64,000 bases of DNA from Mycetocola_B reblochoni (GTDB taxonomy: Bacteria; Actinomycetota; Actinomycetes; Actinomycetales; Microbacteriaceae). Within the stretch, counting starts at the first letter, position 1; each line of letters starts with the position of its first letter. The stretch lies in the NCBI RefSeq assembly GCF_003667525.1, contig NZ_RCUW01000001.1, positions 186,001-250,000 on the forward strand. Direction: 5' to 3'. The notes beneath the pieces were generated by a model. That model searched no databases, was not told the DNA's origin, and saw nothing but the letters and a program-made list of their open reading frames with translations. Below are positions 1-7,875 of the stretch, in pieces. The translations under genes were made by a program, and so were the position numbers.

Positions 1-1
1 C

Positions 2-76
2 ACCGAGGGCGACGACGCCGACCGCGTGCTCGACGAGCTCGTCACGCTGCTCGAGACCGACCTCGACGCCGCCTGA
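2..76 (+). CDS. HPr-like phosphocarrier protein, 3' end only
   Basis: Only the last 24 codons are in the window, reading in frame from base 2 to a TGA at 74-76. The peptide ends in an acidic amphipathic helix (GDDADRVLDELVTLLE). This resembles the C-terminal helix of PTS phosphocarrier protein HPr, where a Gly-Glu-Asp segment leads into a final helix. The catalytic His would lie upstream, outside the window, so the identification rests on this tail alone. Another small protein with a similar terminal helix is possible. Two strong hairpins follow immediately. Confidence 0.5.
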   Translation, partial: TEGDDADRVLDELVTLLETDLDAA

Positions 77-136
77 CGGGGTCGGTCTCTCCGACCCCGC
101 ACACTCGGCCCGGGCGCACAGCGCGCCCGGGCCGAG
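77..136 (+). terminator. Tandem hairpin terminators after the HPr-like gene
   Basis: There are two perfect inverted repeats in a row. The first is CGGGGTCGG/CCGACCCCG at 77-85 and 91-99 with loop TCTCT. The second is a 14-bp stem, CTCGGCCCGGGCGC at 104-117 with its complement at 123-136 and loop ACAGC. Neither has a U tract, as is usual at this GC content. They start one base after the stop codon and would separate this gene from the acetyltransferase. Confidence 0.7.
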
Positions 137-169
137 CCGTGTGTCGGCGGCCCGCGGCACACTGGAGCC

Positions 170-865
170 ATGACCGCGACACCGGGACGGACCGTCCGCA
201 CGCAGCGGCTCCTGCTGGCGCCCCTCCGCCCCGAGGACGCGGACGACGTCTTCACCGTGTACGCGGACGCCCGTACGTGGCGGCACCTCCCCTCCGGGCG
301 TTTCACCGCCAGGGAGCAGGCCGTCGAGCTCATCGACGAGGCGCGCGCGAGCGCGGCGGCGACCGGGCTCGGCCCGTGGGCGGTCCGGCTGCTCGACGAC
401 ACGGCCCAGACGTCCGCGACGGCCCCGACGACCCAGACGGCAGCGACGGCCCCGACGAGCGCGACGACCGCGCACCCGCCGGCATCGTCACCCCAGGGCC
501 CGCCGCCCGCCGCGGTGAGGCGTGCGGCGTCGGGCCGCATGATCGGGACGGGCGGGGTCCGCCTGCTCGCCGAGCCGGCGGTCTGGAACCTCGGCTACCG
601 TCTCTCCCCCGACTCCTGGGGCAGGGGGCTGGCCACCGAGCTCGCCCGCGCGGCGCTCGCGGCAGCCGACGCCCTGCACCCGGAGCTGCCGGTGACGGCA
701 AGGGCGATCAGCGACAACCGCGCGTCGACCGCCGTGCTCGACCGGCTGGGCCTCGGCCTCATCTGGGAGGGCCGTCCGCCGAGCGCGCCCGGCTCGCTCC
801 GCCGGGTGTACTCCGACCGCCCGCTGTCCTCCGCCGCGACGGAGTGGCTCATCCGCCACGCCTGA
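170..865 (+). CDS. GNAT-family N-acetyltransferase (RimJ/RimL-like)
   Basis: The 231-residue protein opens with the RimJ/RimL-type strand TQRLLLAPLRPEDADDVF. In the second half it has the acetyl-CoA loop region (LSPDSWGRGLATELARAAL, the G-x-G-x-A signature) and the ISDNRASTAVLDRLGL segment typical of GCN5-related enzymes. It should transfer an acetyl group from acetyl-CoA to an amine; the substrate cannot be inferred. Residues about 77-125 are an Ala/Thr/Pro-rich insertion not expected in the fold. The insertion splits the central beta sheet in sequence and is probably an external loop. A GGAG lies only two bases before the ATG, so ordinary Shine-Dalgarno spacing is absent; CACACT at 158-163 could serve a leaderless transcript. 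Confidence 0.85.
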   Translation: MTATPGRTVRTQRLLLAPLRPEDADDVFTVYADARTWRHLPSGRFTAREQAVELIDEARASAAATGLGPWAVRLLDDTAQTSATAPTTQTAATAPTSATTAHPPASSPQGPPPAAVRRAASGRMIGTGGVRLLAEPAVWNLGYRLSPDSWGRGLATELARAALAAADALHPELPVTARAISDNRASTAVLDRLGLGLIWEGRPPSAPGSLRRVYSDRPLSSAATEWLIRHA

Positions 866-881
866 CCGGCGGACCCACGGC

Positions 882-921
882 GGCCACGGGCGCCGACATG
901 CGCGCCGCGGCCCCCGTGGCC
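882..921. terminator. Bidirectional hairpin between the acetyltransferase gene and mgtE
   Basis: GGCCACGGG at 882-890 pairs perfectly with CCCGTGGCC at 913-921, with a GC-rich inner loop that can pair further. It fills the 81-bp gap between two convergent genes, which is the expected place for a shared terminator. Confidence 0.55.
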
Positions 922-946
922 ACGGAGCACGAGCCGCCGCGGACCG

Positions 947-2293
947 CTAGATGCCGAGGACGAGCTTCGCGACCATGAAGTACAGGATCAGCCCCGTCGC
1001 GTCGCAGAACGTCGAGATGAACGGCGTCGAGAACACCGCGGGGTCCACCCGGATCGTCTTCGCCACCAGCGGCATGACGCCGCCGACCGTCGCCGCGATC
1101 GTGCACACCCCGATCAGGGTGATGCCGATCACCAGGCCCATGTCCAGTCCGAACACGATGCTCGCCACGGCGAAGCCGAGCAGCCCGAGGATCGCCCCGA
1201 GCAGCAGACCGGTGCGCGCCTCCTTGAAGGCCACGTGGCCGATGTCTCTCACCTGCGCCTCGTCCATCGCCAGCGCCCGCGTCACCGTCGTCGCCGCCTG
1301 GGACCCGGTGTTGCCACCGATCCCCGTGAGCAGTGGGATGAACAGCGACAGCGCCACGCGCTGCTCGAGCGTCGCCTGGAAGATGTCGAGCACGTTGACC
1401 GTCAGCACGCCGGAGACGGCGAGCACGAGCAGCCAGACCACACGCGAGCGCGCCACGCCGAGAACGCTGGTGAGCAGGTAGGGGCGCGACAGCGGCTCCG
1501 CGCCCCCGGCGCGCGCCGCGTCCTCCCTGTCCTCCGCCTCGACGATGCGGTGCGCGTCGTCCCCGCCGAGCATGCCGACGAGGCGGTCCTCGGTGTCGAC
1601 GATCGGGAGGGCGGAGATCTCCTCCTCGTCGAGCAGACGCCGGGCGGCGAGCTCCGCCTCGTCGTCCACCCTGGCGCTGACCGGGTCGATCATGTGCGCG
1701 GACACCGGGTCGCCCTCGGGTGCGAGCACGAGCGCGCGCAGGCTGATGAGGCCGGCGAGGGTGCGCGAGCGCTCCGTGACGGGGATCGTGTAGATCTCCT
1801 CCGCCTGGCCGCCCAGGCGCTTGACGCGGTCGAGCGCCTGCGCGACGGTCTCGTCGGGGAAGGCATGCACGTACTCGGGGCCCATCCGGCGACCGACCGA
1901 GTCCTGCGGGTAGCCGAGCATCGTCGCGGTGACGCCCCTGCTGAACGACGGGACGGTCTGCACGATCCGCTTCGCCACCTTCGCCGGCAGCTCGTCGATC
2001 AGTTCGACGCGCTCGTCCGGCGGCAGCCGGTCGAACAGCGAGGCGGTGTCGTCGTCGCTGAGCTCGACGATCAGCTCCGACTGGACGGCCGTGTCGAAGC
2101 GCTCGAACACGTCGAGCGCCCTGGCCTTCGGCAGCAGCCGGAACAGCACCGCACGCGTGCGCGGGCTCTGGTGGTCCAGGTGCTCGCTGAGTGCGTCGAC
2201 GTCGAGGCCGGAGAGCTGGGTCCTGGCGCTGCCGAGGTCGTTGGCGTCGAGCGCCACCTCGATCGACTCGGTGAAGCTGGGCATGGCAGGCAT
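947..2293 (-). CDS. mgtE: Magnesium transporter MgtE
   Basis: The 448-residue protein has the complete MgtE layout. An N-terminal superhelical domain (ELSDDDTASLFDRLPPDERVELIDELP) is followed by a CBS pair (IPVTERSRTLAGLISLR, ISALPIVDTEDRLVGML) and then about five membrane segments from residue 290 on. The pore signature GIGGNTGSQAATTVTRALA is present. It is a homodimeric inner-membrane Mg2+ channel gated by Mg2+ binding at the CBS and N domains. The start at 2293 is chosen because GGAGGA (2301-2306) sits seven bases upstream. An in-frame ATG at 2284 is possible, and the upstream codons to 2350 are read-through without a ribosome site. Confidence 0.95.
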   Translation of the reverse strand: MPAMPSFTESIEVALDANDLGSARTQLSGLDVDALSEHLDHQSPRTRAVLFRLLPKARALDVFERFDTAVQSELIVELSDDDTASLFDRLPPDERVELIDELPAKVAKRIVQTVPSFSRGVTATMLGYPQDSVGRRMGPEYVHAFPDETVAQALDRVKRLGGQAEEIYTIPVTERSRTLAGLISLRALVLAPEGDPVSAHMIDPVSARVDDEAELAARRLLDEEEISALPIVDTEDRLVGMLGGDDAHRIVEAEDREDAARAGGAEPLSRPYLLTSVLGVARSRVVWLLVLAVSGVLTVNVLDIFQATLEQRVALSLFIPLLTGIGGNTGSQAATTVTRALAMDEAQVRDIGHVAFKEARTGLLLGAILGLLGFAVASIVFGLDMGLVIGITLIGVCTIAATVGGVMPLVAKTIRVDPAVFSTPFISTFCDATGLILYFMVAKLVLGI

Positions 2294-2676
2294 GGCGGGT
2301 TCCTCCCCACGGGCGGGCGCCCGGCATCGCCGGGTCACCGCGGTGTTCACTGCGCCGGACGTGCCGCCGGATCAGGAGGAGATGGCGCGGGTGTCGCCTC
2401 CTGTGGCGTACGACGATCGACTCGGACCGCTGTCCACGGAAACCACCTCCTCGCGCTGGGAACCGGCCACCCGCTGCGGGGGCCTCGCACAGTATCCCAC
2501 CCCCGCGCCGTCCCTGCCAGCCCCGCCTCGTGGGTCGCCCGACCGCCGCAACCGTGTGAAAAGTATCCGTGCCCTCAGGGTCTCCCCTGATCCGACCCTG
2601 AATTACGCGCTGCGCGCACCACACGCACCGTGCGAGTGCCTAGGCTCGAAGACACCGACCCCTTCAGGAGGACCCC
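2294..2676. promoter_or_regulatory. Divergent mgtE/PspC promoter region with a long mgtE leader
   Basis: This is 383 bp without a gene. On the + strand TAGGCT at 2641-2646 is a plausible -10 for the PspC gene, with AGGAGG at 2666-2671 before its ATG. On the - strand GGATACT occurs twice (around 2491-2497 and 2561-2567) and may be -10 elements for mgtE, giving a leader of roughly 190-260 nt. That leader carries three purine-rich ribosome-site-like stretches (near 2445-2451, 2398-2404 and 2301-2308) and one complementary TCTCCTCC stretch near 2374-2382. It could therefore fold in alternative ways. No known riboswitch consensus was recognised. Confidence 0.4.
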
Positions 2677-2931
2677 ATGGCGAACAGCTTCTTCGACACC
2701 CTGCGCCGCTCACCGATCCGACGCGGGCCCGAGCGCGTCGTCGGCGGCATCTGCGGCGGCATCGCGAACCGCTTCGACTGGAACCCGTGGGTCGTCCGGC
2801 TGCTGACCCTCGTCGCGTTCCTGCTCCCGGTGATCGGCGTCGGCCTGTACATTGTCCTCTGGCTGTTCCTGCCGCGCTGGGACGGCTCGATCATCGTCGA
2901 GCGCCTGCTCAGCCGCGGCCGCAACGGCTGA
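2677..2931 (+). CDS. PspC-domain small membrane protein
   Basis: The 84-residue protein has the PspC signature: a basic start, then RRGPERVVGGICGGIANRF, then one long hydrophobic helix (residues about 40-66, ending YIVLWLFLPRW). In actinomycetes PspC-like proteins are cell-envelope stress or sensor-associated membrane proteins; the partner is unknown here. The start is well set by AGGAGG five bases before the ATG and by TAGGCT at 2641-2646. It stands alone, ending nine bases before the convergent DUF368 gene. Confidence 0.85.
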   Translation: MANSFFDTLRRSPIRRGPERVVGGICGGIANRFDWNPWVVRLLTLVAFLLPVIGVGLYIVLWLFLPRWDGSIIVERLLSRGRNG

Positions 2932-2940
2932 CCGGACCGC

Positions 2941-3852
2941 TCAGTCCAGCACGGCGGCGCCCGAGGCGCGCTTCCGCCTGACCAGCGCGCTCTCGGCGAT
3001 GAGCAGGGCCGCAACGGCCGCCGCTCCGATGAGGAACATCAGCGTGACCACGCCGAGGTCGTCCCCGGGGGCCTGCAGACCGCGGTCCGCGTCCTGCCAG
3101 GGCCAGAGTGCGCGGAGCGATCCGGCCATGAGGCCCGTCGCCACCGCGAAGGTGACCCGGTGGTAGGTGGCCAGCAGCCAGCGAAGACCGCTGACGAACA
3201 GGGCGAGACCGCAGACCGCACCGAGCATGAACACCGCCAGGTAGCCGATGTCCCGGTCGTTGACGGCCGCGAGGGTGGGCGCGTACATGCCGAAGACGAG
3301 CAGCAGGAACGAGCCGGAGGTGCCGGGCAGGACGAGAGCGCACACCGCGATGGCTGCCGAGGCGGCGACGAGGATCATCGGCGGGTCGGTCACCGTGCCT
3401 GCGGGAAGGCCGGTCAGCAGGAACGCCCCGACGGCCGCGACCACGGCGAGCAGCACCTCGCCCGCCCTCCACCGCGGCCCGACGAGACGGATCGGCACGA
3501 TCAGCGAGACCGCCATGAGGCCGAGCATCACCGCCCGCGTCTGCACGGGGTGCGACTCGACGAGGGGGCCGAGCACCGCGGCACCGAGGACCACCGCCGT
3601 CACCATTCCCACCCCGAGCGGGAGCAGCACCCCCCAGCTCACGCGTGCGAAGTGCTCGCGCGCCCTGGCGGCGCCCCTGCCCCGCACCAGGTCGGCTGCG
3701 CCGCGGACGACACCGCGGATGAGCTGGTCGGCCGAGGCGATCACGGTCTCGTAGACCCCGACGATGAGGGCGGCGGTCCCCCCGCTGATCCCCGGCACGA
3801 TCTCGGCCATGCCTATCAACGCGCCGCGGAGGAGATCGATCAGGTACCGCAC
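2941..3852 (-). CDS. DUF368 membrane protein (PopT-type undecaprenyl-phosphate translocase)
   Basis: The 303-residue polytopic protein begins with the diagnostic DUF368 motif (GALIGMAEIVPGISGGTAALIVGVYE). A second related repeat follows in the middle (ALVLPGTSGSFLLLVFGMY). The internal duplication and some eight to ten hydrophobic helices are typical of the family. DUF368 proteins (PopT) have been shown in other bacteria to recycle undecaprenyl phosphate across the membrane for cell-wall synthesis, and I infer the same role. The start is GTG with GAGG a few bases upstream. TAGCCT on the minus strand at 3898-3903 is a likely -10, giving a leader of about 40 nt. Confidence 0.85.
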   Translation of the reverse strand: MRYLIDLLRGALIGMAEIVPGISGGTAALIVGVYETVIASADQLIRGVVRGAADLVRGRGAARAREHFARVSWGVLLPLGVGMVTAVVLGAAVLGPLVESHPVQTRAVMLGLMAVSLIVPIRLVGPRWRAGEVLLAVVAAVGAFLLTGLPAGTVTDPPMILVAASAAIAVCALVLPGTSGSFLLLVFGMYAPTLAAVNDRDIGYLAVFMLGAVCGLALFVSGLRWLLATYHRVTFAVATGLMAGSLRALWPWQDADRGLQAPGDDLGVVTLMFLIGAAAVAALLIAESALVRRKRASGAAVLD

Positions 3853-3932
3853 ACAGCCTCGCTTCCGGTCCCGGCCGGTCCGGGCACACCGCCATCCAGG
3901 CTAGCGGGAGAGCGGGCCGCGACCCGACGCGC

Positions 3933-5069
3933 TCAGCGCTTCAGCACGTGCGCGACGAGCGCGTTGGCGTGCCCGTGGCCGAGACCGTGCTCCGCCTTCA
4001 GCCAGGAGACGAGCTCGCCGTGCCGGCTGAGCGGCGACGCCTCGATGAGCGCGAACCACTCCTCGACGGGCCGGCCGTAGGTCTTCTCGATGGACGGGAA
4101 GTAGGACGCCGGACCGGTGACCCTGTCTGCCATGATGACCGCCTCGCTCTCCGTGCCGCGCCCCTGCGCCACCGCTGCTGCCGATGCTAGCCGCGGCGCC
4201 GCGGTCGTGGCCAGTCCCGGCTCGAGGCGCTCCCGCATCACCGCGACCGCCTCGGGGTTGGCGTCGACGAGCACGAAGTTGCGCCCGAGCGCCGCCGCCG
4301 CGGCCCCTGTGGTCCCCGAGCCGGCGAAGAAGTCCAGCACCCAGTCCCCCTCGCGGCTCGACGCCGCCAGGATGCGTTTGAGGATGCCGAGCGGCTTCTG
4401 CGTCGGGTAGCCGGTCTTCTCCCTGCCCGTCGGGGACACGATCGTGTGCCACCAGACGTCGGTCGGCAGCTTGCCCCTCGCGGCCTTCTCCTCCGTGACC
4501 AGGCCGGGCGCCATGTACGGCTCGCGGTCGACGGCGCTGGAGTCGAAGTGGTAGCGATCCGGGTCTTTGACGTAGACGAGGATCGTGTCGTGCTTGGTCG
4601 GCCAGCGCGACCGGGACTTGGCACCGTAGTCGTAGGCCCAGATGATCTCGTTGAGGAAGCACTCGCGGCCGAAGACGGCGTCGAGCAGCACCTTCGCGTA
4701 GTGCGCCTCGCGGTAGTCCAGGTGCAGGTAGAGGGTGCCGTCGTCGGCGAGCAGCCGCCAGGCCTCCAGCAGTCGCGGCTCGAGGAACGCCCAGTAGTCG
4801 TCGAAGCGGTCGTCGTAGCGGCGGAGCTGGCCGCGCACGTGCCCGTAGCTGCGACCGCGGAAACCGCTCACCGAGCCGGCGGCGCCGGCCGTGCTCCGCA
4901 CGGAGGTGCGCTGCTCGCGCAGCTGCGTCCTCCCGGTGTTGAACGGCGGGTCGAGGTAGACGACGGTGAAGGCCCCGTCGGGCAGGGTCGCGACGACCTC
5001 GAGGTTGTCGCCCTGGATGATCGCGCTGCGCTCAGGCAGGACCCGGTCGGAGGGCGAGGGCAGGGACAT
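3933..5069 (-). CDS. Site-specific DNA methyltransferase fused to a DUF4287 domain
   Basis: The 378-residue protein carries motif IV DPPF at residues 40-43 and the AdoMet-binding motif FAGSGTTG at 248-255. Motif IV comes first, so it is a beta-class amino-methyltransferase (N6-adenine or N4-cytosine). TGYPTQKPLGILKRIL before motif I is the usual helper segment. From about residue 312 the C-terminus is a complete DUF4287 unit (YGRPVEEWFALIEA then HGELVSWLKAEHGLGHGHAN). No restriction nuclease is nearby, so it is probably an orphan, perhaps regulatory, methylase. No ribosome site is visible; CACAAT (5075-5080, minus) five bases before the ATG suggests a leaderless start divergent from fbiC. Confidence 0.88.
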   Translation of the reverse strand: MSLPSPSDRVLPERSAIIQGDNLEVVATLPDGAFTVVYLDPPFNTGRTQLREQRTSVRSTAGAAGSVSGFRGRSYGHVRGQLRRYDDRFDDYWAFLEPRLLEAWRLLADDGTLYLHLDYREAHYAKVLLDAVFGRECFLNEIIWAYDYGAKSRSRWPTKHDTILVYVKDPDRYHFDSSAVDREPYMAPGLVTEEKAARGKLPTDVWWHTIVSPTGREKTGYPTQKPLGILKRILAASSREGDWVLDFFAGSGTTGAAAAALGRNFVLVDANPEAVAVMRERLEPGLATTAAPRLASAAAVAQGRGTESEAVIMADRVTGPASYFPSIEKTYGRPVEEWFALIEASPLSRHGELVSWLKAEHGLGHGHANALVAHVLKR

Positions 5070-5076
5070 GGTCTCA

Positions 5077-5106
5077 TTGTGGCATCAGCGCGGCGCTGCC
5101 TATACT
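5077..5106 (+). promoter_or_regulatory. Sigma70-type promoter of the fbiC operon
   Basis: TTGTGG at 5077-5082 and TATACT at 5101-5106 are separated by 18 bp. This is one of the best promoter matches in the window and lies about 95 bp upstream of the fbiC start. Its -35 overlaps the divergent start region of the methyltransferase gene, so the two transcripts may compete. Confidence 0.65.
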
Positions 5107-5113
5107 GACGGCG

Positions 5114-5142
5114 AACCCCGCGGAACGCTTCCGCGGTGGGTT
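5114..5142 (+). promoter_or_regulatory. Strong hairpin in the fbiC 5' leader
   Basis: CCGCGGAA at 5118-5125 pairs with TTCCGCGG at 5129-5136 around the loop CGC. The stem continues, with two small bulges, through AACC and GG-TT to about 29 nt in all. It would form about eight bases after transcription begins. It is not followed by a U tract and leaves the ribosome site AAGGA (5190-5194) free. A stability or attenuation element is possible. Confidence 0.45.
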
Positions 5143-5199
5143 GTCCCCGCACTGGGCAGCAGGTTCCTCTCCCGACATCGTCGACGGACAAGGACCCAC

Positions 5200-7875
5200 A
5201 TGCCTGCCCTCCCCCGAACTGCTGACCCCCGGTCCGCTGAGTGCCGCTCTGCTGAGTGCCGAGCCGCTGACCCCGAAGCGGTCTCCGCTCCCGCCCGCCC
5301 TGCCTCGCCCGCCCCCGCGTCGGCGCACGACGAGCGGCTCGCCTCGCTGACCGCGCCGGAGCGGCTCGACGCCTGCCGGAACGCCCTCGGCCGCATCGAG
5401 GACGGCATCGCCGACGGCATCGTGCCGAGCCGCGCGGACGCGCTCGCACTCCTGCACGCGCGCGGCGGCGAGCTGGCCCGGCTGCTCGCCGCCGCCTCCG
5501 CGATCAGGGACGCCGGGCTGGCCCGGCGCGGCCGCCCCGGCGTGATCACCTACTCGCGGAAGGTGTTCATCCCCGTGACCACGCTCTGCCGGGACCGGTG
5601 CCACTACTGCGTCTTCGTCGACACCCCCGGAGGACTGCGCCGTCAGGGGATCAGCCCCTACCTCAGCGGCGACGAGGTGGTGGCGATCGCCGCCGCCGGG
5701 GCCGAGCTCGGCTGCCGCGAGGCGCTGTTCACCCTGGGGGACCGTCCGGAGGACCGCTGGCCGGTCGCCCGGCAGTGGCTGGCGGAGCACGGCTTCGGCA
5801 GCACGGTCGACTACCTCAGGCACCTCGGCGAGCGCGTCCTGGCCGAGACGGGGCTGCTGCCGCACATGAACCCCGGCGTCATGACCTGGAGGGAGATGCA
5901 GCTGCTCCGCCCCGTGTCGCCGTCGATGGGGATGATGCTGGAGACGACCTCGACGCGGATCTGGACCGAGCCGGGCGGGGCGCACCTCGGCTCGCCGGAC
6001 AAGGACCCCGCGCTGCGACTGCGCGTCATCGAGGAGGCGGGCCAGTCGGCGATCCCGTTCAGCACCGGGGTGCTCCTCGGCATCGGCGAGGACGACGGCG
6101 ACAGGGTGGACGCGCTTTTCGCGCTGCGGGAGGCCCACGAACGCCACGGGCACGTGCAGGAGGTGATCGTGCAGAACTTCCGGGTGAAGCCGCGCACCGC
6201 GATGCAGAACGCCGCGGACCTGGGCCTGCACGAGTACCTGGCCGCCGTCGCGGTCGCGCGGCTCGTCCTCGGCGGGGACATGAGCATCCAGGTCCCGCCA
6301 AACCTCTCGGACGACGCCGACCTCAGCCTGCTGATCTCGGCTGGCATCGACGACTGGGGCGGGGTGAGCCCGCTCACCCCCGACCACGTGAACCCGGAGC
6401 GCCCCTGGCCCCAGATCGACTCCCTCGCGGCACGGACGGCGGCCGCCGGCTTCACGCTGCGGGAGCGGCTGACGGCGCACCCCGGCTACGTGCGCGACGC
6501 CGAGAACTGGATCGACGCCTCCCTTCGACCCCTGGTCCGCTCCGCCGCGGGGGCCGACGGGCTCGCCCGCGTCGGCGGCGGTTCCCGCGCCGCGGGTCAC
6601 GCGATCGCGGAACCCGCGGGCGACAGCGCCACGGCCCGCGGCCACACGGTCGGCGGCCCCACAGCCGGCGGCCGCGTCGACCCCGACATCCGGCGAGCGC
6701 TCGACCGGGTGGCCGCCGGCCGTGCCCCGGGCGACGCGGACGCCGCTGCCCTGCTCGGCGCCCGCGGAGAGCAGCTCGCCGAGCTCTGCGCGCTCGCCGA
6801 CGCCGCCCGCCGACGACGGCTCGGCGACGCGCTCGGCGTCGTCGTCAACCGCAACCTGGACGGCACCCGCATCCGTCTCAGCCCGAACACGGCCCTCACC
6901 GCCCGCGCCGCACCCGGTGACCACCCCGCCGCCACCGACCGCGCGACCGCCGCGGACGGCTCGGGGCCGCTCGGCGCCGACGACCTCGGCCGCATCGCCG
7001 CGGACGCCTGGGAGCTCGGCGCGACGGAGCTCTGCCTGCAGGGGCGGGTGGACGGCGGGGCACGCGACGGAGCCATCCGCGCGGTCGACGCCCTGCACGC
7101 CGCCGCGCCGCTCCTGCACCTGCACGCCTGCCGCCCCGCGGAGATCCGCGCGGACGCGGAGCAAGCCGGGCGGCCCCTGACCACCCAGCTCGAGCTGCTC
7201 CGCACCCACGGCGTGCGCAGCATCCCCGGCACGGGGGCGCTCATCCTCGACGACGCGATCCGGAAGCGCGTCGACCCGCACGGCCCGAGCGCGGCCGAGT
7301 GGATCGCCACGATCGAGGCCGCCCACCGCGCGGGGCTCACCTCGACGTCGACCCTCGTCCACGGCCTCGGTGAGAGCCCGGCGCAGACGGTCGCGCACCT
7401 GCGCGCGCTGCGCGGCATCCAGGACCGCACGGGCGGCATCACCGAGCTCATCGTCCTGCCGTGGCTGACGCCGTCGGCCACGGATCCGCACGGACGGGGG
7501 CCGGGCCTGCCCGCGGCGCTCGCCCTCACCGCCGTGGCGCGCCTCCTCGTCGGCGACGCGATCCCGCACCTGCAGGCGCCGTGGCCGCGGGTCGGCCTGG
7601 AGGCGGCAGCCGCGCTGCTGCGTGCCGGAGCGGACGACCTCGGCGGCGTGCTCAGGGACGGCAGGGTCCACCCCTCCGCCGGGGCCGAGCAGGGCAAGGA
7701 GCTGGGCGTCGCCGAGCTGGAGCGACTGGCCGCCACGCTCGGCCGTCCGCTCCGGCACCGCCTGACCGGCTACGCGGACGCCCCGGCGGAACGGGTCGCG
7801 GCGTTCCTCGACGCCCCGGGGCCGTCGGGGCCGTCGATCAGGGACGCGCGGCTGCTCGCGGTGTCGGCGCGATGA
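5200..7875 (+). CDS. fbiC: FbiC: fused CofG-CofH (FO synthase), CofH half lacking its Fe-S motif
   Basis: FbiC makes FO, the deazaflavin core of coenzyme F420, from tyrosine and 5-amino-6-ribitylaminouracil using two radical-SAM domains. This 891-residue protein has an intact CofG half, with C130-x3-C134-x2-C137 (LCRDRCHYCVF) and well-conserved flanks to about residue 440. The CofH half, residues about 495-880, is clearly homologous: VVVNRN at 548-552, ATELCLQG, SIPGTGALILDD and GIQDRTGGITE are kept. However, the CxxxCxxC expected just after NRN reads DGTRIRLSPNTALTAR and contains no cysteine. The halves are joined by an Ala/Gly-rich linker. The start follows AAGGA (spacing 5). The TGA overlaps the next ATG. 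Either FO synthesis is lost, or CofH activity is supplied elsewhere or works in an unknown way. Confidence 0.88.
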   Translation: MPALPRTADPRSAECRSAECRAADPEAVSAPARPASPAPASAHDERLASLTAPERLDACRNALGRIEDGIADGIVPSRADALALLHARGGELARLLAAASAIRDAGLARRGRPGVITYSRKVFIPVTTLCRDRCHYCVFVDTPGGLRRQGISPYLSGDEVVAIAAAGAELGCREALFTLGDRPEDRWPVARQWLAEHGFGSTVDYLRHLGERVLAETGLLPHMNPGVMTWREMQLLRPVSPSMGMMLETTSTRIWTEPGGAHLGSPDKDPALRLRVIEEAGQSAIPFSTGVLLGIGEDDGDRVDALFALREAHERHGHVQEVIVQNFRVKPRTAMQNAADLGLHEYLAAVAVARLVLGGDMSIQVPPNLSDDADLSLLISAGIDDWGGVSPLTPDHVNPERPWPQIDSLAARTAAAGFTLRERLTAHPGYVRDAENWIDASLRPLVRSAAGADGLARVGGGSRAAGHAIAEPAGDSATARGHTVGGPTAGGRVDPDIRRALDRVAAGRAPGDADAAALLGARGEQLAELCALADAARRRRLGDALGVVVNRNLDGTRIRLSPNTALTARAAPGDHPAATDRATAADGSGPLGADDLGRIAADAWELGATELCLQGRVDGGARDGAIRAVDALHAAAPLLHLHACRPAEIRADAEQAGRPLTTQLELLRTHGVRSIPGTGALILDDAIRKRVDPHGPSAAEWIATIEAAHRAGLTSTSTLVHGLGESPAQTVAHLRALRGIQDRTGGITELIVLPWLTPSATDPHGRGPGLPAALALTAVARLLVGDAIPHLQAPWPRVGLEAAAALLRAGADDLGGVLRDGRVHPSAGAEQGKELGVAELERLAATLGRPLRHRLTGYADAPAERVAAFLDAPGPSGPSIRDARLLAVSAR

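Noticed and set aside
2294..2640. Known M-box or c-di-AMP riboswitch before mgtE
   Set aside because: None of the conserved core sequences of those classes could be found by eye.
3933..5069. Complete restriction-modification or phage-defence system
   Set aside because: Neighbours are a PopT-type membrane protein and fbiC; no nuclease, helicase or defence gene is nearby.
5074..7758. Long minus-strand open frame opposite fbiC
   Set aside because: No recognisable motifs and shadow-like composition; the plus frame is clearly FbiC.
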